From positions 89,782 through 153,781 of the forward strand of contig NZ_JIAN01000011.1 of assembly GCF_000688475.1 (NCBI RefSeq): 64,000 bases of DNA. The letters run 5' to 3'. Positions 29,794 through 38,666 of the stretch are shown one piece after another. The translations under genes were made by a program, and so were the position numbers. Below the pieces are notes generated by a model. The model was not told the origin of the DNA. It ran no database searches and was given only the letters and a program-made list of their open reading frames with translations. Numbering within the stretch: position 1 is the first letter of the stretch; every line of letters starts with the position of its first letter. The stretch comes from Cellulomonas sp. URHE0023. GTDB taxonomy: Bacteria > Actinomycetota > Actinomycetes > Actinomycetales > Cellulomonadaceae.

Positions 29794-31577
29794 CAGCGGA
29801 TCCCGTGCGTCTGGAGCCACAGCTCGAGCACGGCGAGCGGCCACAACCTGGCGACACCGGTCGGCCCCGCGACGGGTTCCGGCTCCGCCAGCAGCGCGTC
29901 GACGTACTCACGCCGGAACAGCCCTCGTTGGCGGGCTGTGGGCGAGGTCAGGGTGTCGCGCACGAGCTCCAGCACCGGCCCGTCGAGGTGCGTGACGGCA
30001 GGGACCGGGAAGTACCCCTTGGGCCGGTCCACGACGTCGGCAGGCAGCAGGCGTCGAGCGACGGACTTCAGGACCCCTTTGCCCCCGTGAGCGAGCGCGA
30101 GCTCCGGGGGGCACGCGGCGGCGAGCTCGACGAGCTCGTGGTCCAGGAACGGCACTCGCGCCTCCAGGCCCGAGGCCATCGTCATGCTGTCGAGCCGCAT
30201 CACCGGGTCGTCCACGAGCATGACCTCGGTGTCGAGCCGCAGGACGGCATCGACCGTGCTCTGGGCACCCGGCCGGGCCAGGTGCGCGGCCACGAGCGCC
30301 CGGGACGGGTCCTCGGCGACGTGCCACTCGGGCGCCAGCAGGCGCGCCATGTCCGCGTGGTCGCGCTCGAAGTAGAGCCCGGCGTAGGTCTCGGCGGCCT
30401 CCGACCGAGGCACGTCGGCCAGCGGAGCGTGCCAATGGTAGCCACCGAAGACCTCGTCCGCGCCCTGACCGGACTGCACCACGCGCACGTGGGTGCTGAC
30501 CTCCTGGGCCAGGAGGTCGAAGGCGACCGTGTCGTGGCTGACCATGGGCTCGGACATCGCCTGCACGGTGTGCGGGAACGCCTCCACGACGTCCTGGGCC
30601 GTCGCCGTGACCCTGTGGTGGTCCGTGCCGAAGCGCTGCGCGACGGCGTCGGACCACCGGAACTCGTCCCCCGCAGCACCGGCCCCGCTGGGAAACCCGA
30701 TCGAGAAGCTGGCCAGGCCGGTCTGACCTGCCTCGGCCAGCAGAGCGACCACGAGGCTCGAGTCCAGGCCACCCGACAGCAGCACGCCGACCGGGACGTC
30801 GGCGACCATGCGGCGTCGGACCGCCGTCCGCAGCGCGTCGTGCACGGCGTCTGTCCAGTCGCGCTCGTCCCAGTCGCGTTCCTGTTCCCGTCGCACGTAG
30901 TCGGGCGCCCAGTAGACGTGGTCCTGTTCGCGCCCGTCCGGGTGGACCACCCGCACAGTGGCGGGAGGCAGCTTGCGGACGCCTTCCAGGATCGTCCGAG
31001 GTGCAGGCCCGACGGCGCGCCACGACAGGTAGTGGTGCAGCGCCACCGGGTCGAGAGCGGTGTCGACGTCGCCCGCCTCGAGCAGCGCAGGCAGCGTCGA
31101 CGCGAACCGCAGGCGGCCTGGAGCCCGGCTCACGTACAGCGGCTTGATGCCGAGGCGGTCGCGAGCCATGACGACCCGGCCGCTGCGCCGCTCCAGCAGC
31201 ACCACGGCGAACATGCCGACCAGGTGGTCCACGAAGCTGGTGCCCCACCGGTGGTACGCCTTGACGACCACCTCCGTGTCCGAGGCGGACGAGAAGCGGT
31301 AGCCCTCGCGTCGGAGCTGTTCGCGAAGCTCGCGGTAGTTGTAGATGATCCCGTTGAAGACGCACACCAGATCGAGGTCGTCGTCGACCATCGGCTGCAG
31401 GCCCGCGTCGCTGACGTCGATGATCGCCAGACGCCGGTGGCCGAGCGCGACGCGGCCCTCGCTCCACGAACCGGAGCCGTCGGGTCCCCGCGCCGCCAAC
31501 GCCTTGGACATCCGCTCGACGGCCTGCCCATCGGCAGGGCTGCCGTCGAAGGTGATCTCGCCACAGATGCCGCACAT
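29793..31577 (-). CDS. AsnO-like glutamine amidotransferase (asparagine synthase family)
   Basis: A 594-residue two-domain enzyme. The N-terminal glutaminase starts MCGICGEITFDGSP, so Cys1 is the nucleophile after Met removal, and FNGIIYNYRELRE follows. The C-terminal synthetase has the pyrophosphate loop VLLSGGLDSSLVVAL (about 255-269) and the family block QGADEVFGGYHWH. Length and motifs resemble N-acetylglutaminylglutamine amidotransferase (the TIGR03104-type group) more than housekeeping AsnB. It would transfer glutamine-derived ammonia to a carboxylate. The usual ATP-grasp/GNAT partner of that pathway is absent; a GCS2 ligase takes the adjacent place. ATG 31577 is set by the need for a free Cys1. 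Confidence 0.88.
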   Translation of the reverse strand: MCGICGEITFDGSPADGQAVERMSKALAARGPDGSGSWSEGRVALGHRRLAIIDVSDAGLQPMVDDDLDLVCVFNGIIYNYRELREQLRREGYRFSSASDTEVVVKAYHRWGTSFVDHLVGMFAVVLLERRSGRVVMARDRLGIKPLYVSRAPGRLRFASTLPALLEAGDVDTALDPVALHHYLSWRAVGPAPRTILEGVRKLPPATVRVVHPDGREQDHVYWAPDYVRREQERDWDERDWTDAVHDALRTAVRRRMVADVPVGVLLSGGLDSSLVVALLAEAGQTGLASFSIGFPSGAGAAGDEFRWSDAVAQRFGTDHHRVTATAQDVVEAFPHTVQAMSEPMVSHDTVAFDLLAQEVSTHVRVVQSGQGADEVFGGYHWHAPLADVPRSEAAETYAGLYFERDHADMARLLAPEWHVAEDPSRALVAAHLARPGAQSTVDAVLRLDTEVMLVDDPVMRLDSMTMASGLEARVPFLDHELVELAAACPPELALAHGGKGVLKSVARRLLPADVVDRPKGYFPVPAVTHLDGPVLELVRDTLTSPTARQRGLFRREYVDALLAEPEPVAGPTGVARLWPLAVLELWLQTHGIR

Positions 31578-31661
31578 GTGAGCCGCTCTCTCGCCCGCTG
31601 GGGCCGGGAGCTCGACCAGTGCATCCAAGACTCACACGCGCAGGACCGGTCCGCTCGTCGG

Positions 31662-32501
31662 TCAGCCCAGGCGGACCGCGACGTGGGCCCGGAGCTCGCT
31701 CAGGAGAAGCCGGTCCACCGCACCCTCGAGCAGCAGGTAGTGCAGGTTCTCCGTGATCGCCCAGGCGCGGAGCCGCTGCGCGAGGTCCCCGTCGACCACC
31801 CCCAGGACCTGCAGCGCGTCGTCGACCTCTCGCGCGGTCGGCCCGTCCAGCGTCAGCGCGGCCGAGGGGTCCGGATCAGCGACGAGGACCTCGAACCTGG
31901 TCAGCAGCCGCCCGAGCTCGCCGACCGGGTCGAGGTGGTCGTCGACCCGCAGATCGACGCGTTCCGCGGTGCGCAGCTTGACGACACCCTGGCCGGACGC
32001 CACGAGCAGTGCCGCGCTCTGCCGCCCCCGAACGTCTCCACCGGCGTCCTGACCCGCAGCCAGGCCGACCAGGAGGCGGCGCGCGAGGCTCCCGGTCGCA
32101 CCCGCGAAGGCGTCAACCATGGACCCGAGCACCTGCTGGTCCGCGAGGAAGTTCCCGACGGCGACGCAGTCCTCTGCGACCAGCTGGCCGGCCGCCGGCC
32201 AGCACCCCGAACCGGTCCAGGCTGCCGGCTCCCCGGTGCCGGCGACCACAGCCACCTGCCGCACGTCGCGCTCCTCGTCAGGCTCGACCAGGCCGTGCAC
32301 TGTCCGGGTTGCCGTCACCCCGGCGCGCAGCAGGCGCATGCCACGCTCGCGGTAGGCGACGTTGGTCCGGGCCTGGGTGGCGAGCGCGCCGATCCCGGCC
32401 GACACGGCGGGCACGGTCGAGCCCACCGCGAGGTACTTCGACGCGGTGGCGACACCGAACGTGCGCCCGTCACCGTCGCGCGCCACGAGAGAGAAGGTCA
32501 C
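31662..32501 (-). CDS. DUF1028 family (Ntn-hydrolase-like) protein
   Basis: A 279-residue protein. TFSLVARDGDGRTFGVATAS at the N-terminus, with Thr directly after the initiator, is the DUF1028 hallmark; the family is thought to be Ntn-hydrolase-like with that Thr as nucleophile. GGDVRGRQSAALLVASG (about 154-170) is the second conserved block. A C-terminal region of about 75 residues follows the core and resembles the helical extension of many members. The GTG start at 32501 leaves Thr2 exposed. It begins the minus-strand set and lies 84 bp before the AsnO-like gene, so co-transcription is likely. It could hydrolyse an amide or peptide product of the operon. Confidence 0.85.
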   Translation of the reverse strand: MTFSLVARDGDGRTFGVATASKYLAVGSTVPAVSAGIGALATQARTNVAYRERGMRLLRAGVTATRTVHGLVEPDEERDVRQVAVVAGTGEPAAWTGSGCWPAAGQLVAEDCVAVGNFLADQQVLGSMVDAFAGATGSLARRLLVGLAAGQDAGGDVRGRQSAALLVASGQGVVKLRTAERVDLRVDDHLDPVGELGRLLTRFEVLVADPDPSAALTLDGPTAREVDDALQVLGVVDGDLAQRLRAWAITENLHYLLLEGAVDRLLLSELRAHVAVRLG

Positions 32502-32756
32502 CTTCGAGATCCTGCCGCACGCACGGCGCCGGCATCAGGGCCGAGCCGTCCGGAGACCACGTCGCCCCGCAGTTGCGTCGCCTGGGACCGCGGCTACCGT
32601 TGACGGGACGGACCCGTCCCTGACGGCTCCGTCCTCCGATGCAGCAGCGTGTCGGCGCCCAGGTGGGAAACCTGCGGTCGCCCCCGGCACCGCGGCCCCG
32701 ACGGGCAGATCGTCCCTCCGTCGGCAGTGCCCGACGGCTGACTCCCGGGAGATTCG

Positions 32757-33638
32757 ATGTTCCTGCACCGGCAGACACTCCAGCACCAGGCCAAGCCCGA
32801 ACGTCCCGACGCCGTGTACGCACGAAAGCTGCAAGAGGTGCTGGGCGGGCAGTACGGCGAGATCACCGTGGCCATGCAGTACGCGTTCCAGTCCTGGAAC
32901 ATCCACGTGCCGGGCAAGTACCGGGACCTGTTGTTCGGCATCGGCACCGAGGAGTTCGGGCATGTCGAGATCCTCGCGACGATGATCGCGCAGCTGCTGG
33001 AGAAGGCTCCGGTCGGGGTGACCGAGGGCGCCATGCAGGCGGACCCGACGGTCGCTGCCGTGATCGGCGGCACCGACATCCAGCACGCGATCGTCGCGGG
33101 CGCCGGTGCGCGCCCGGTGGACAGCATGGGCAACCCGTGGATGGGCTCGTACATCACCGCCAGCGGCAACCTGCTGGCCGACTTCACGGCCAACGCCAAC
33201 GCCGAGATGCAGGGCAGGGTCCAGGTAGCGCGCCTCTATCACATGACCGACGACACCGCGGTGCGCGATCTCCTGGGCTTCCTGCTCGCGCGCGACACCA
33301 TGCACCAGAACCAGTGGCTCGCCGCCGCCGCGGAGCTGCGCGCCGAAGGAGCGGAGGAGCTGCCCGTGCCCAGCAACTTCCCGCTGAACAAGGAGGACCG
33401 CGAGGTGGCGTACCAGTACATCAACTTCTCCGACGGCGAGAAGGCCGCCGAGGGGACCTGGGCGTCCGGCGCTACCCCTGACGGGAAGGGCGAGTTCACC
33501 TACGTCGCCGAACCGCCGCAGGGCGTGCCGATGCCGGCGCCTACCCGCCCGGACAGCCGGCTCTACGGAACCACCGACCTGCCCAACGCCATGGAGAAGA
33601 TCGCCGGCACGGTGCAGGACAAGCTGCATCGGGAGTGA
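32757..33638 (+). CDS. Manganese catalase
   Basis: A 293-residue dimanganese catalase that destroys hydrogen peroxide in the cytoplasm. Metal ligands appear in order: Glu in YGEITVAMQYAF (about 38), Glu and His in GTEEFGHVEI (about 65-69), Glu in NANAEMQGRVQVARLY (about 150) and His in LARDTMHQNQW (about 183). The C-terminal Pro-rich tail with GVPMPAPTRPD and DLPNAMEKI is typical. ATG 32757 follows GGGAGATTCG. A strong hairpin terminator follows. The gene stands alone; the 255 bp upstream contain a small GC-rich inverted repeat (near 32603-32620) but no assigned promoter. Confidence 0.93.
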   Translation: MFLHRQTLQHQAKPERPDAVYARKLQEVLGGQYGEITVAMQYAFQSWNIHVPGKYRDLLFGIGTEEFGHVEILATMIAQLLEKAPVGVTEGAMQADPTVAAVIGGTDIQHAIVAGAGARPVDSMGNPWMGSYITASGNLLADFTANANAEMQGRVQVARLYHMTDDTAVRDLLGFLLARDTMHQNQWLAAAAELRAEGAEELPVPSNFPLNKEDREVAYQYINFSDGEKAAEGTWASGATPDGKGEFTYVAEPPQGVPMPAPTRPDSRLYGTTDLPNAMEKIAGTVQDKLHRE

Positions 33639-33644
33639 GCTCGG

Positions 33645-33678
33645 GAGGTCGGGCGCCGCTCCGGCGGCGCCCGACCTC
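33645..33678 (+). terminator. Hairpin terminator after Mn-catalase
   Basis: A perfect 15-bp stem, GAGGTCGGGCGCCGC (33645-33659) with GCGGCGCCCGACCTC (33664-33678), and a TCCG loop. It begins 6 bp after the stop codon. Confidence 0.9.
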
Positions 33679-33935
33679 TCGGACCCGAGCACTGTCGAGC
33701 AACCGCCGTCAGCGGACGAGGCCCTCCTCGGTGGCGGCCCCGCTCGGCCGTGGCCCGACCACGAGACGACGACGCCCCGCCGGGGTGACGTGCCATGACC
33801 AGAGGTCGCACCTTCGCGTCCAGGAAGCTGACGTGACGAGCGAGACGGGCCGGGCGTCGGTCTCACGCCGCACGACGAGTCATCGCAGAGGGCGTCGCTG
33901 TGCGCCCACATCGCCTTTCCCTTCTGGAGGCAACA

Positions 33936-34109
33936 ATGTCCGTTCGACCGACCATCCCGTCCAACCCGTGCATCTGCGGTGTGTGCGGCAAAGAACATGC
34001 CGACCCCGGTATGGCCCGCGCCTGTGAGAGCTACCACGAGCGCAAGAAGTTCGCTGCTGGACCCGGCGTTCTCGCCGGCACCAGCGCGTCGCCGAGCGGC
34101 CTCGACTGA
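33936..34109 (+). CDS. Small Cys-rich, probably zinc-binding protein
   Basis: A 57-residue protein. CICGVCGKEHADPGMARACESYHERKKF (split here as CICGVCGKEH, then ACESYHERK) provides three Cys near the N-terminus, one later Cys and two His, a zinc-finger-like set. The rest is a short polar tail. The ATG at 33936 follows CTGGAGGCAACA, a clear ribosome binding site; in-frame upstream codons lack one. I do not recognise a named family. It lies between the Mn-catalase terminator and a convergent hairpin, so it has its own transcript. It may be a small regulator or adaptor. Confidence 0.7.
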   Translation: MSVRPTIPSNPCICGVCGKEHADPGMARACESYHERKKFAAGPGVLAGTSASPSGLD

Positions 34110-34151
34110 CGACGGGGCGGCCGACGTCACGAGACCGCCGCCCCCGCGCGA

Positions 34152-34182
34152 CGAGCGGCCGCGTCGTCGCCGCGGCCGCTCG
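34152..34182. terminator. Bidirectional hairpin between convergent genes
   Basis: A perfect 12-bp stem, CGAGCGGCCGCG (34152-34163) with CGCGGCCGCTCG (34171-34182), and a seven-base loop. It lies between the small Cys-rich gene (+) and the YyaL-like gene (-) and could serve both. Confidence 0.75.
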
Positions 34183-34201
34183 ATCTCGTGCCGTGACTCG
34201 G

Positions 34202-36232
34202 TCACGCGAGCTGGCGGGACAGCTCCTCGGGACGGGTCGTGGGCCGGTCGCAGACGAATCCTCGGCAGACGTAGGCCGTCGGCGCGCCGTCCACGAGCGG
34301 GCGGTCCACCAGCAGCGCGCGGCCGTCCGAGCCGCCTTGGTCGCCGAGGGCCAGCACCAGACCGGGCGCGCTCGAGGACAACGCGACACGGTGGAGCGCC
34401 GCCGTCCGTGCGTCGTCGAGGGGTCCGACGATCGCGACCTCCCGTGGGCCGTCGACCACGGCTTCCGCCACGGCGAGTGCTGCGCCCGCCGCCCGTGGGA
34501 ACCGTTCAGCGATCGTCAGCGCGTCGCGCAGGGCGAGCTCGGCCGCCTCCCGGTGACGCAGGGAGCCGGTGATCGCGGCGTACGTCAGGAGCGCCCCGGC
34601 CGCGGCGGACTGGCCTGCGGGTGTGGGTCCGTCCGCCCGGTCCCGTGGCCGTCCCAGGCGGGCGACGACGAGGTCGGTCTCGTCGTCCGCGGTGTCGTGG
34701 AAGCCGCCGTCCGTCGCGGTGAAGTGATCCAGAACCGTGTCGAGCAGGCGTCCCGCGACCGTGAACCACCGGGTCTCGCCGGTGGCTGCCGACAGTGTGA
34801 GCAGGCCGTCCGCAACATGGGCGTAGTCCTCCAGGACACCCGGCGCGCGGCCCGGAACCCCCCTGCGCGACGACCGGACCAGCCGGGTCGAGCCGTCGTC
34901 GCGCTCGCGCACGTGAATCGCGACGAGGGTGTCGGCGGCAGCCACGGCGGCCTCGAGGAACGCCGGGCGGTCGAGCAGGACACCGGCCTCGGCCAGGGCG
35001 GCCACCGCCAGACCGTTCCACCCGGACACGACCTTGTCGTCCAGGCCGGGCCGGTTACGTCGCGACCGCGCCGTGCGCAGGCGCGCACGCACGTCCCCGA
35101 AGCGTTCCGCGTCGCCCGGGTCACCTCGACGCTGCAGCACCGAGGTGCCGTTCTCGAACGATCCCTGCGGGGTCACGGCGAACACGCTCGCCGCCCAGGC
35201 GCTGTCGGACTCGCCGAGCACCTCGCGCAGCTCGTCAGGGCTCCAGACGTAGAACGCCCCCTCCTGCCCGTCGCTGTCGGCGTCCACCGACGAGGCGAAG
35301 CCGCCCTCCGGCGTCCGCAGCTCCTCGCACATCCACTCGGCGGTCTCGAGGGCGACGCGCTGGGTGAGAGGAGCGCCCGCCGCCCGCCAGGCGTGCGTGT
35401 ACACCCGCAGGAGGAGCGCGTTGTCGTAGAGCATCTTCTCGAAGTGGGGCACCGTCCAGGACTCGTCGACGGCGTACCGGGCGAAGCCACCGGCGAGCTG
35501 GTCGTACATCCCGCCGCCCGCCATCGCCTCGAGCGTGCGCGTCGCCATCTCCCACGCGGTGGGGTCGCCCGTGCGCGCGTGGTGGCGCACCAGCCACTCG
35601 AGAACCGTCGACGGCGGGAACTTCGGAGCACCCCCGAACCCGCCGTTGCTCACGTCGAACGTCGGCGCGAGTCGCTGCAGAGCCTGCTCCAGCAGCTCGG
35701 CGTGCGCGACCTCGGGCGCCCCGCTCGCGGTTGCGCCGCTCGCGAGCGCTTGCGTGATCGCGCCGGCGGCGGACAGCACCTCGTCCCGCCGTGACGTCCA
35801 CGCGGCCGCCACGGCGGCGAGCACCTCCGAGAACGACGCCATCTGGTGCAGCCGGCGCGGGGGGAAGTACGTCCCGCAGAAGAAGGGCTCCCCCGCCGGC
35901 GTGGTGAACACCGTCATGGGCCAACCGCCGGCACCGGTCATGGCCTGGGTCGCTGCCATGTAGACCGCGTCGACGTCGGGACGCTCCTCGCGGTCGACCT
36001 TGACGCACACGAAGTGCTCGTTCATGAACGCCGCGACAGCCGCGTCCTCGAACGACTCGTGCGCCATCACGTGGCACCAGTGGCACGCCGCATAGCCCAC
36101 CGAGACGAGCACCGGCACGTCGCGGGACGTCGCCTCAGCGAATGCGGCGTCGCCCCACTCCTGCCAGTCGACCGGGTTCCCTGCGTGCTGAAGCAGGTAC
36201 GGGCTCGTCGCACCGGCGAGGCGGTTCGTCAC
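34202..36232 (-). CDS. YyaL/SSP411-like thioredoxin-domain protein (DUF255)
   Basis: A 676-residue two-domain protein. The N-terminal DUF255 thioredoxin-like domain opens [19 protein letters not shown] and has the redox-type motif [13 protein letters not shown] (about 52-64), then [13 protein letters not shown]. The remainder (about 190-670) is a six-hairpin (alpha/alpha)6 barrel as in glycoside epimerases and hydrolases, with [30 protein letters not shown] and [13 protein letters not shown]. The family is widespread from bacteria to man with no firm enzymatic assignment. I chose GTG 36232 because GAAGG lies 8 bases upstream; GTG 36241 is an alternative. No operon partner is apparent. Confidence 0.9.
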   Translation of the reverse strand: MTNRLAGATSPYLLQHAGNPVDWQEWGDAAFAEATSRDVPVLVSVGYAACHWCHVMAHESFEDAAVAAFMNEHFVCVKVDREERPDVDAVYMAATQAMTGAGGWPMTVFTTPAGEPFFCGTYFPPRRLHQMASFSEVLAAVAAAWTSRRDEVLSAAGAITQALASGATASGAPEVAHAELLEQALQRLAPTFDVSNGGFGGAPKFPPSTVLEWLVRHHARTGDPTAWEMATRTLEAMAGGGMYDQLAGGFARYAVDESWTVPHFEKMLYDNALLLRVYTHAWRAAGAPLTQRVALETAEWMCEELRTPEGGFASSVDADSDGQEGAFYVWSPDELREVLGESDSAWAASVFAVTPQGSFENGTSVLQRRGDPGDAERFGDVRARLRTARSRRNRPGLDDKVVSGWNGLAVAALAEAGVLLDRPAFLEAAVAAADTLVAIHVRERDDGSTRLVRSSRRGVPGRAPGVLEDYAHVADGLLTLSAATGETRWFTVAGRLLDTVLDHFTATDGGFHDTADDETDLVVARLGRPRDRADGPTPAGQSAAAGALLTYAAITGSLRHREAAELALRDALTIAERFPRAAGAALAVAEAVVDGPREVAIVGPLDDARTAALHRVALSSSAPGLVLALGDQGGSDGRALLVDRPLVDGAPTAYVCRGFVCDRPTTRPEELSRQLA

Positions 36233-36370
36233 GATGGACACCTTCGGGGGTCGAGGGCGACGGACGCCACCACCGTCCTGCCGGGCGGGCGTGCCCTGAA
36301 CACGGGGGTGGCGTCCGCCGCCGTGCGGGCACCCGTGCACGGGCACCCTGCGAGACGGCAGTGCGTGCAG

Positions 36371-36514
36371 TCAGCCGGCGTCGGAGCGCTCGTCCTCCTG
36401 CGACTGGTCGGCACCCGTCTTGGCCGGATCGAGCTCGTTCTCGTCCGGACCGGTGCCGTCACCTGCGGGGGTGATGGGTTCCCCGTCCCGTGGCTGCTGA
36501 GTCGCGCCGGTCAT
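36371..36514 (-). CDS. Hypothetical acidic small protein
   Basis: A 47-residue highly polar, probably disordered protein rich in Asp, Glu, Gly and Pro, with no hydrophobic core. ATG 36514 is 11 bp after the stop of the upstream antitoxin-like gene, so the two may be co-transcribed. I do not recognise a family; a short acidic protein of this type could be non-functional, and the evidence is mainly codon use and position. Confidence 0.42.
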   Translation of the reverse strand: MTGATQQPRDGEPITPAGDGTGPDENELDPAKTGADQSQEDERSDAG

Positions 36515-36525
36515 GGCCCCGCCGA

Positions 36526-36708
36526 TCAGCGGTTGCCGATGTGCTCGTCGGCCGACTTCTCGACCTTGGTGACCTGCTCGTCGTGCGAGCCGCCCGTCAC
36601 CGACGCCGCCGCGTCGCCGCCCTTGTCCAGAGCGGTGTCGCTCGCCTTCTCGCCCTGGTCGCTGTCGAGCGCGTCGGAGGCCTTGTTCTTGAGGTCGTCG
36701 ATTCCCAT
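36526..36708 (-). CDS. Small antitoxin-like protein (Rv0909-type)
   Basis: A 60-residue charged helical protein. The opening GIDDLKNKASDALDSDQGEKASD matches, by pattern, the small antitoxin-like proteins related to Rv0909 (DDL.NKAKD...). No toxin gene is adjacent: the neighbour downstream is an acidic 47-residue ORF without a toxin fold. A stress-induced CsbD-like charged protein is an alternative view. ATG 36708 follows AGCAGGTGAAGC. Upstream lies a 354-bp divergent intergenic region. Confidence 0.65.
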   Translation of the reverse strand: MGIDDLKNKASDALDSDQGEKASDTALDKGGDAAASVTGGSHDEQVTKVEKSADEHIGNR

Positions 36709-37062
36709 GCTTCACCTGCTTCGGTCGTCCTGCGGGTGCCTGCTTCGCCCGCGTCCTCATGGTGCGTCACGCCGCGTCGGCCCGCATCCGACAGCTCGCG
36801 GATCGGCCCTCCGTGGCGTGCGCACGCGCCGCCGAGCGCCCGGGGCCAGCGGTTGCGGGCTCCGCCATGACGCCTAGCCTCGTGGGACGGGTCCAGCAGC
36901 GGCCGGACCCGCCGCTCGCGACGGGCGTCCCACCCCCGATCGGAGCTGCGCGTCGTGCACCCCATCCGTCGCACCGCCCTGACCGGTGTCGCCGAAGTGA
37001 GGTCCGGGCCGGGCGTGGTCCCCCGGCACCACGTCGCCACCACGTCGCGTGAGGACTGAGGC
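36709..37062. other. Divergent intergenic region without a visible gene
   Basis: 354 bp between the antitoxin-like gene (-) and the CrtI-like gene (+). It holds the ribosome binding site GAGGACTGAGGC of the latter and must include two promoters. No RNA gene, strong palindrome or credible small ORF was found. Confidence 0.4.
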
Positions 37063-38661
37063 GTGACCACCCAGACGTGTGACGCCGTCGTCATCGGCGC
37101 GGGCCCGAACGGTCTCGTCGCGGCGAACGCACTGGTCGACGCCGGGTGGGACGTCCTCGTGCTGGAGGAGCAAGGCGTCCCGGGTGGCGCGGTGCGCACC
37201 GAGGAGGTGATCGCGCCGGGGTTCCGCACCGACCTGTTCAGCGCCTTCTACCCGCTCGCCGCAGCGTCACCGGTCATCGCAGGTCTGCATCTCGGTGACC
37301 ACGGGCTGCGCTGGGTGCACGCCCCGACGGTGCTCGCGCACGCGCTCGACGACGGCCGGGCTGCCGTCCTGCACCGCAGGGCGCAGGACACCGCCGAGGG
37401 CCTCGAGGAGTTCGCCCCCGGCGACGGCGACGCGTGGATGCGCGTGGTGCAGACCTGGCGGATGGTCCGCGACCCGCTGCTCGACGCCCTGTTCACGCCC
37501 CTGCCCCCGGTCGTCCCGCTGGTCCGGCTCCTGCGCCGCACAGGCGTCTCCGGGGCCCTCGACCTGGCCCGCATCGGCGTGCTCCCCGTACGACGTCTGG
37601 CCGACGAGAACTTCCGCGGCGAGGGTGGCGGGCTGCTCCTGGCCGGAAACGCGATGCATGCGGACGTCCCTCCGGATGCTGCCGGCAGCGGGGTGTTCGG
37701 GTGGTTGCTCGCGATGCTCGGGCAGGATGTCGGCTTCCCGGTCCCCCGTGGCGGCGCGGGAGAGCTCGCCGGAGCGCTCGTGCGCCGCCTCGAGGCCGGT
37801 GGCGGCCAGGTGCAGACGGGAGCTCGCGTGGACCGGGTTCTCGTGTCGGGCGGGCGGGCCGTCGGCGTGCGCACCCGCGACGGTCGGCAGGTCCGTGCTC
37901 GCCGCGCCGTGCTCGCCGACGTGACTGCGCCGTCGCTCTACCTCGACCTGGTCGGCCGTGAGCACCTCCCCGCACGTCTGGGCCGCGACCTCGAGCGGTT
38001 CCAGTGGGACCACCCCACGTTCAAGGTCAACTGGGCCCTCCGGACGTCCGTGCCGTGGACAGCCCCCGGCGTCCGGGGCGCGGGAACCGTCCACCTCGGC
38101 AGCGACATGCTGGGCTTCGTCGACATGGCGGCCGACCTGTCCGTGGGGCGCACACCGTCGCGGCCCTTCATGCTCTTCGGCCAGATGACGACCGCCGACC
38201 CCACCCGCTCGCCCGACGGCACCGAGTCCGCGTGGGCCTACACGCACGTCCCGCGCGGCACGGACTGGTCAGGCGCCGCGGTGGCCGAGGAGGTCGAGCG
38301 CATGGAGGCGGCGGTCGAACGGGTCGCGCCAGGCTTCCGGGACGCGGTCCTCGGTCGGCACGTGCAGAGCCCGCTCGACCTCGAGGCATCGGACGGAAAC
38401 CTCGTGGGTGGCGCGGTCAACGGTGGGACCTCGGCCCTCCACCAGCAGCTCGTGTTCAGACCGACCACCGGCCTCGGGCGCCCCGAGACGCCGATCGCGG
38501 GCCTGTTCCTCGCGAGCGCCTCGGCACACCCCGGGGGCGGCGTGCACGGTGCGTGCGGGTGGAACGCGGCCCGCGCCGCGCTCGGCGCCGCGAGCCGCAC
38601 AGGACGCGTGCGGACGTCACTCGCCCGCACCGCCTGGGAGCGCGTGCTGCGGGAACGCTGA
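37063..38661 (+). CDS. CrtI/phytoene-desaturase-like FAD oxidoreductase
   Basis: A 532-residue flavoprotein of the phytoene dehydrogenase-related family. The FAD-binding dinucleotide fold is at the start, AVVIGAGPNGLVAANALVDAGW (in two parts: AVVIGAGPNGLVAANAL and VDAGW), then VLEEQGVPGGAVRTEE for the FAD ribose. The C-terminal block PIAGLFLASASAHPGGGVHGACGW is the family's FAD-binding end. No phytoene synthase or other carotenoid gene is present, so a carotenoid role is not supported; many members oxidise or isomerise other lipids. GTG 37063 follows GAGGACTGAGGC. It converges on the SDR gene 5 bp away. Confidence 0.87.
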   Translation: MTTQTCDAVVIGAGPNGLVAANALVDAGWDVLVLEEQGVPGGAVRTEEVIAPGFRTDLFSAFYPLAAASPVIAGLHLGDHGLRWVHAPTVLAHALDDGRAAVLHRRAQDTAEGLEEFAPGDGDAWMRVVQTWRMVRDPLLDALFTPLPPVVPLVRLLRRTGVSGALDLARIGVLPVRRLADENFRGEGGGLLLAGNAMHADVPPDAAGSGVFGWLLAMLGQDVGFPVPRGGAGELAGALVRRLEAGGGQVQTGARVDRVLVSGGRAVGVRTRDGRQVRARRAVLADVTAPSLYLDLVGREHLPARLGRDLERFQWDHPTFKVNWALRTSVPWTAPGVRGAGTVHLGSDMLGFVDMAADLSVGRTPSRPFMLFGQMTTADPTRSPDGTESAWAYTHVPRGTDWSGAAVAEEVERMEAAVERVAPGFRDAVLGRHVQSPLDLEASDGNLVGGAVNGGTSALHQQLVFRPTTGLGRPETPIAGLFLASASAHPGGGVHGACGWNAARAALGAASRTGRVRTSLARTAWERVLRER

Positions 38662-38666
38662 CGGCG

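Noticed and set aside
29805..32603. 932-residue plus-strand open frame
   Set aside because: It is antisense to the AsnO-like and DUF1028 genes, which have clear catalytic motifs. The product is low-complexity and matches no family I know.
36371..36708. Toxin-antitoxin pair
   Set aside because: The 60-residue protein looks antitoxin-like, but its 47-residue neighbour is an acidic disordered peptide with no toxin features.
37063..38661. Carotenoid biosynthesis cluster
   Set aside because: Only a CrtI-like oxidoreductase is present; no phytoene synthase, cyclase or prenyltransferase lies nearby.
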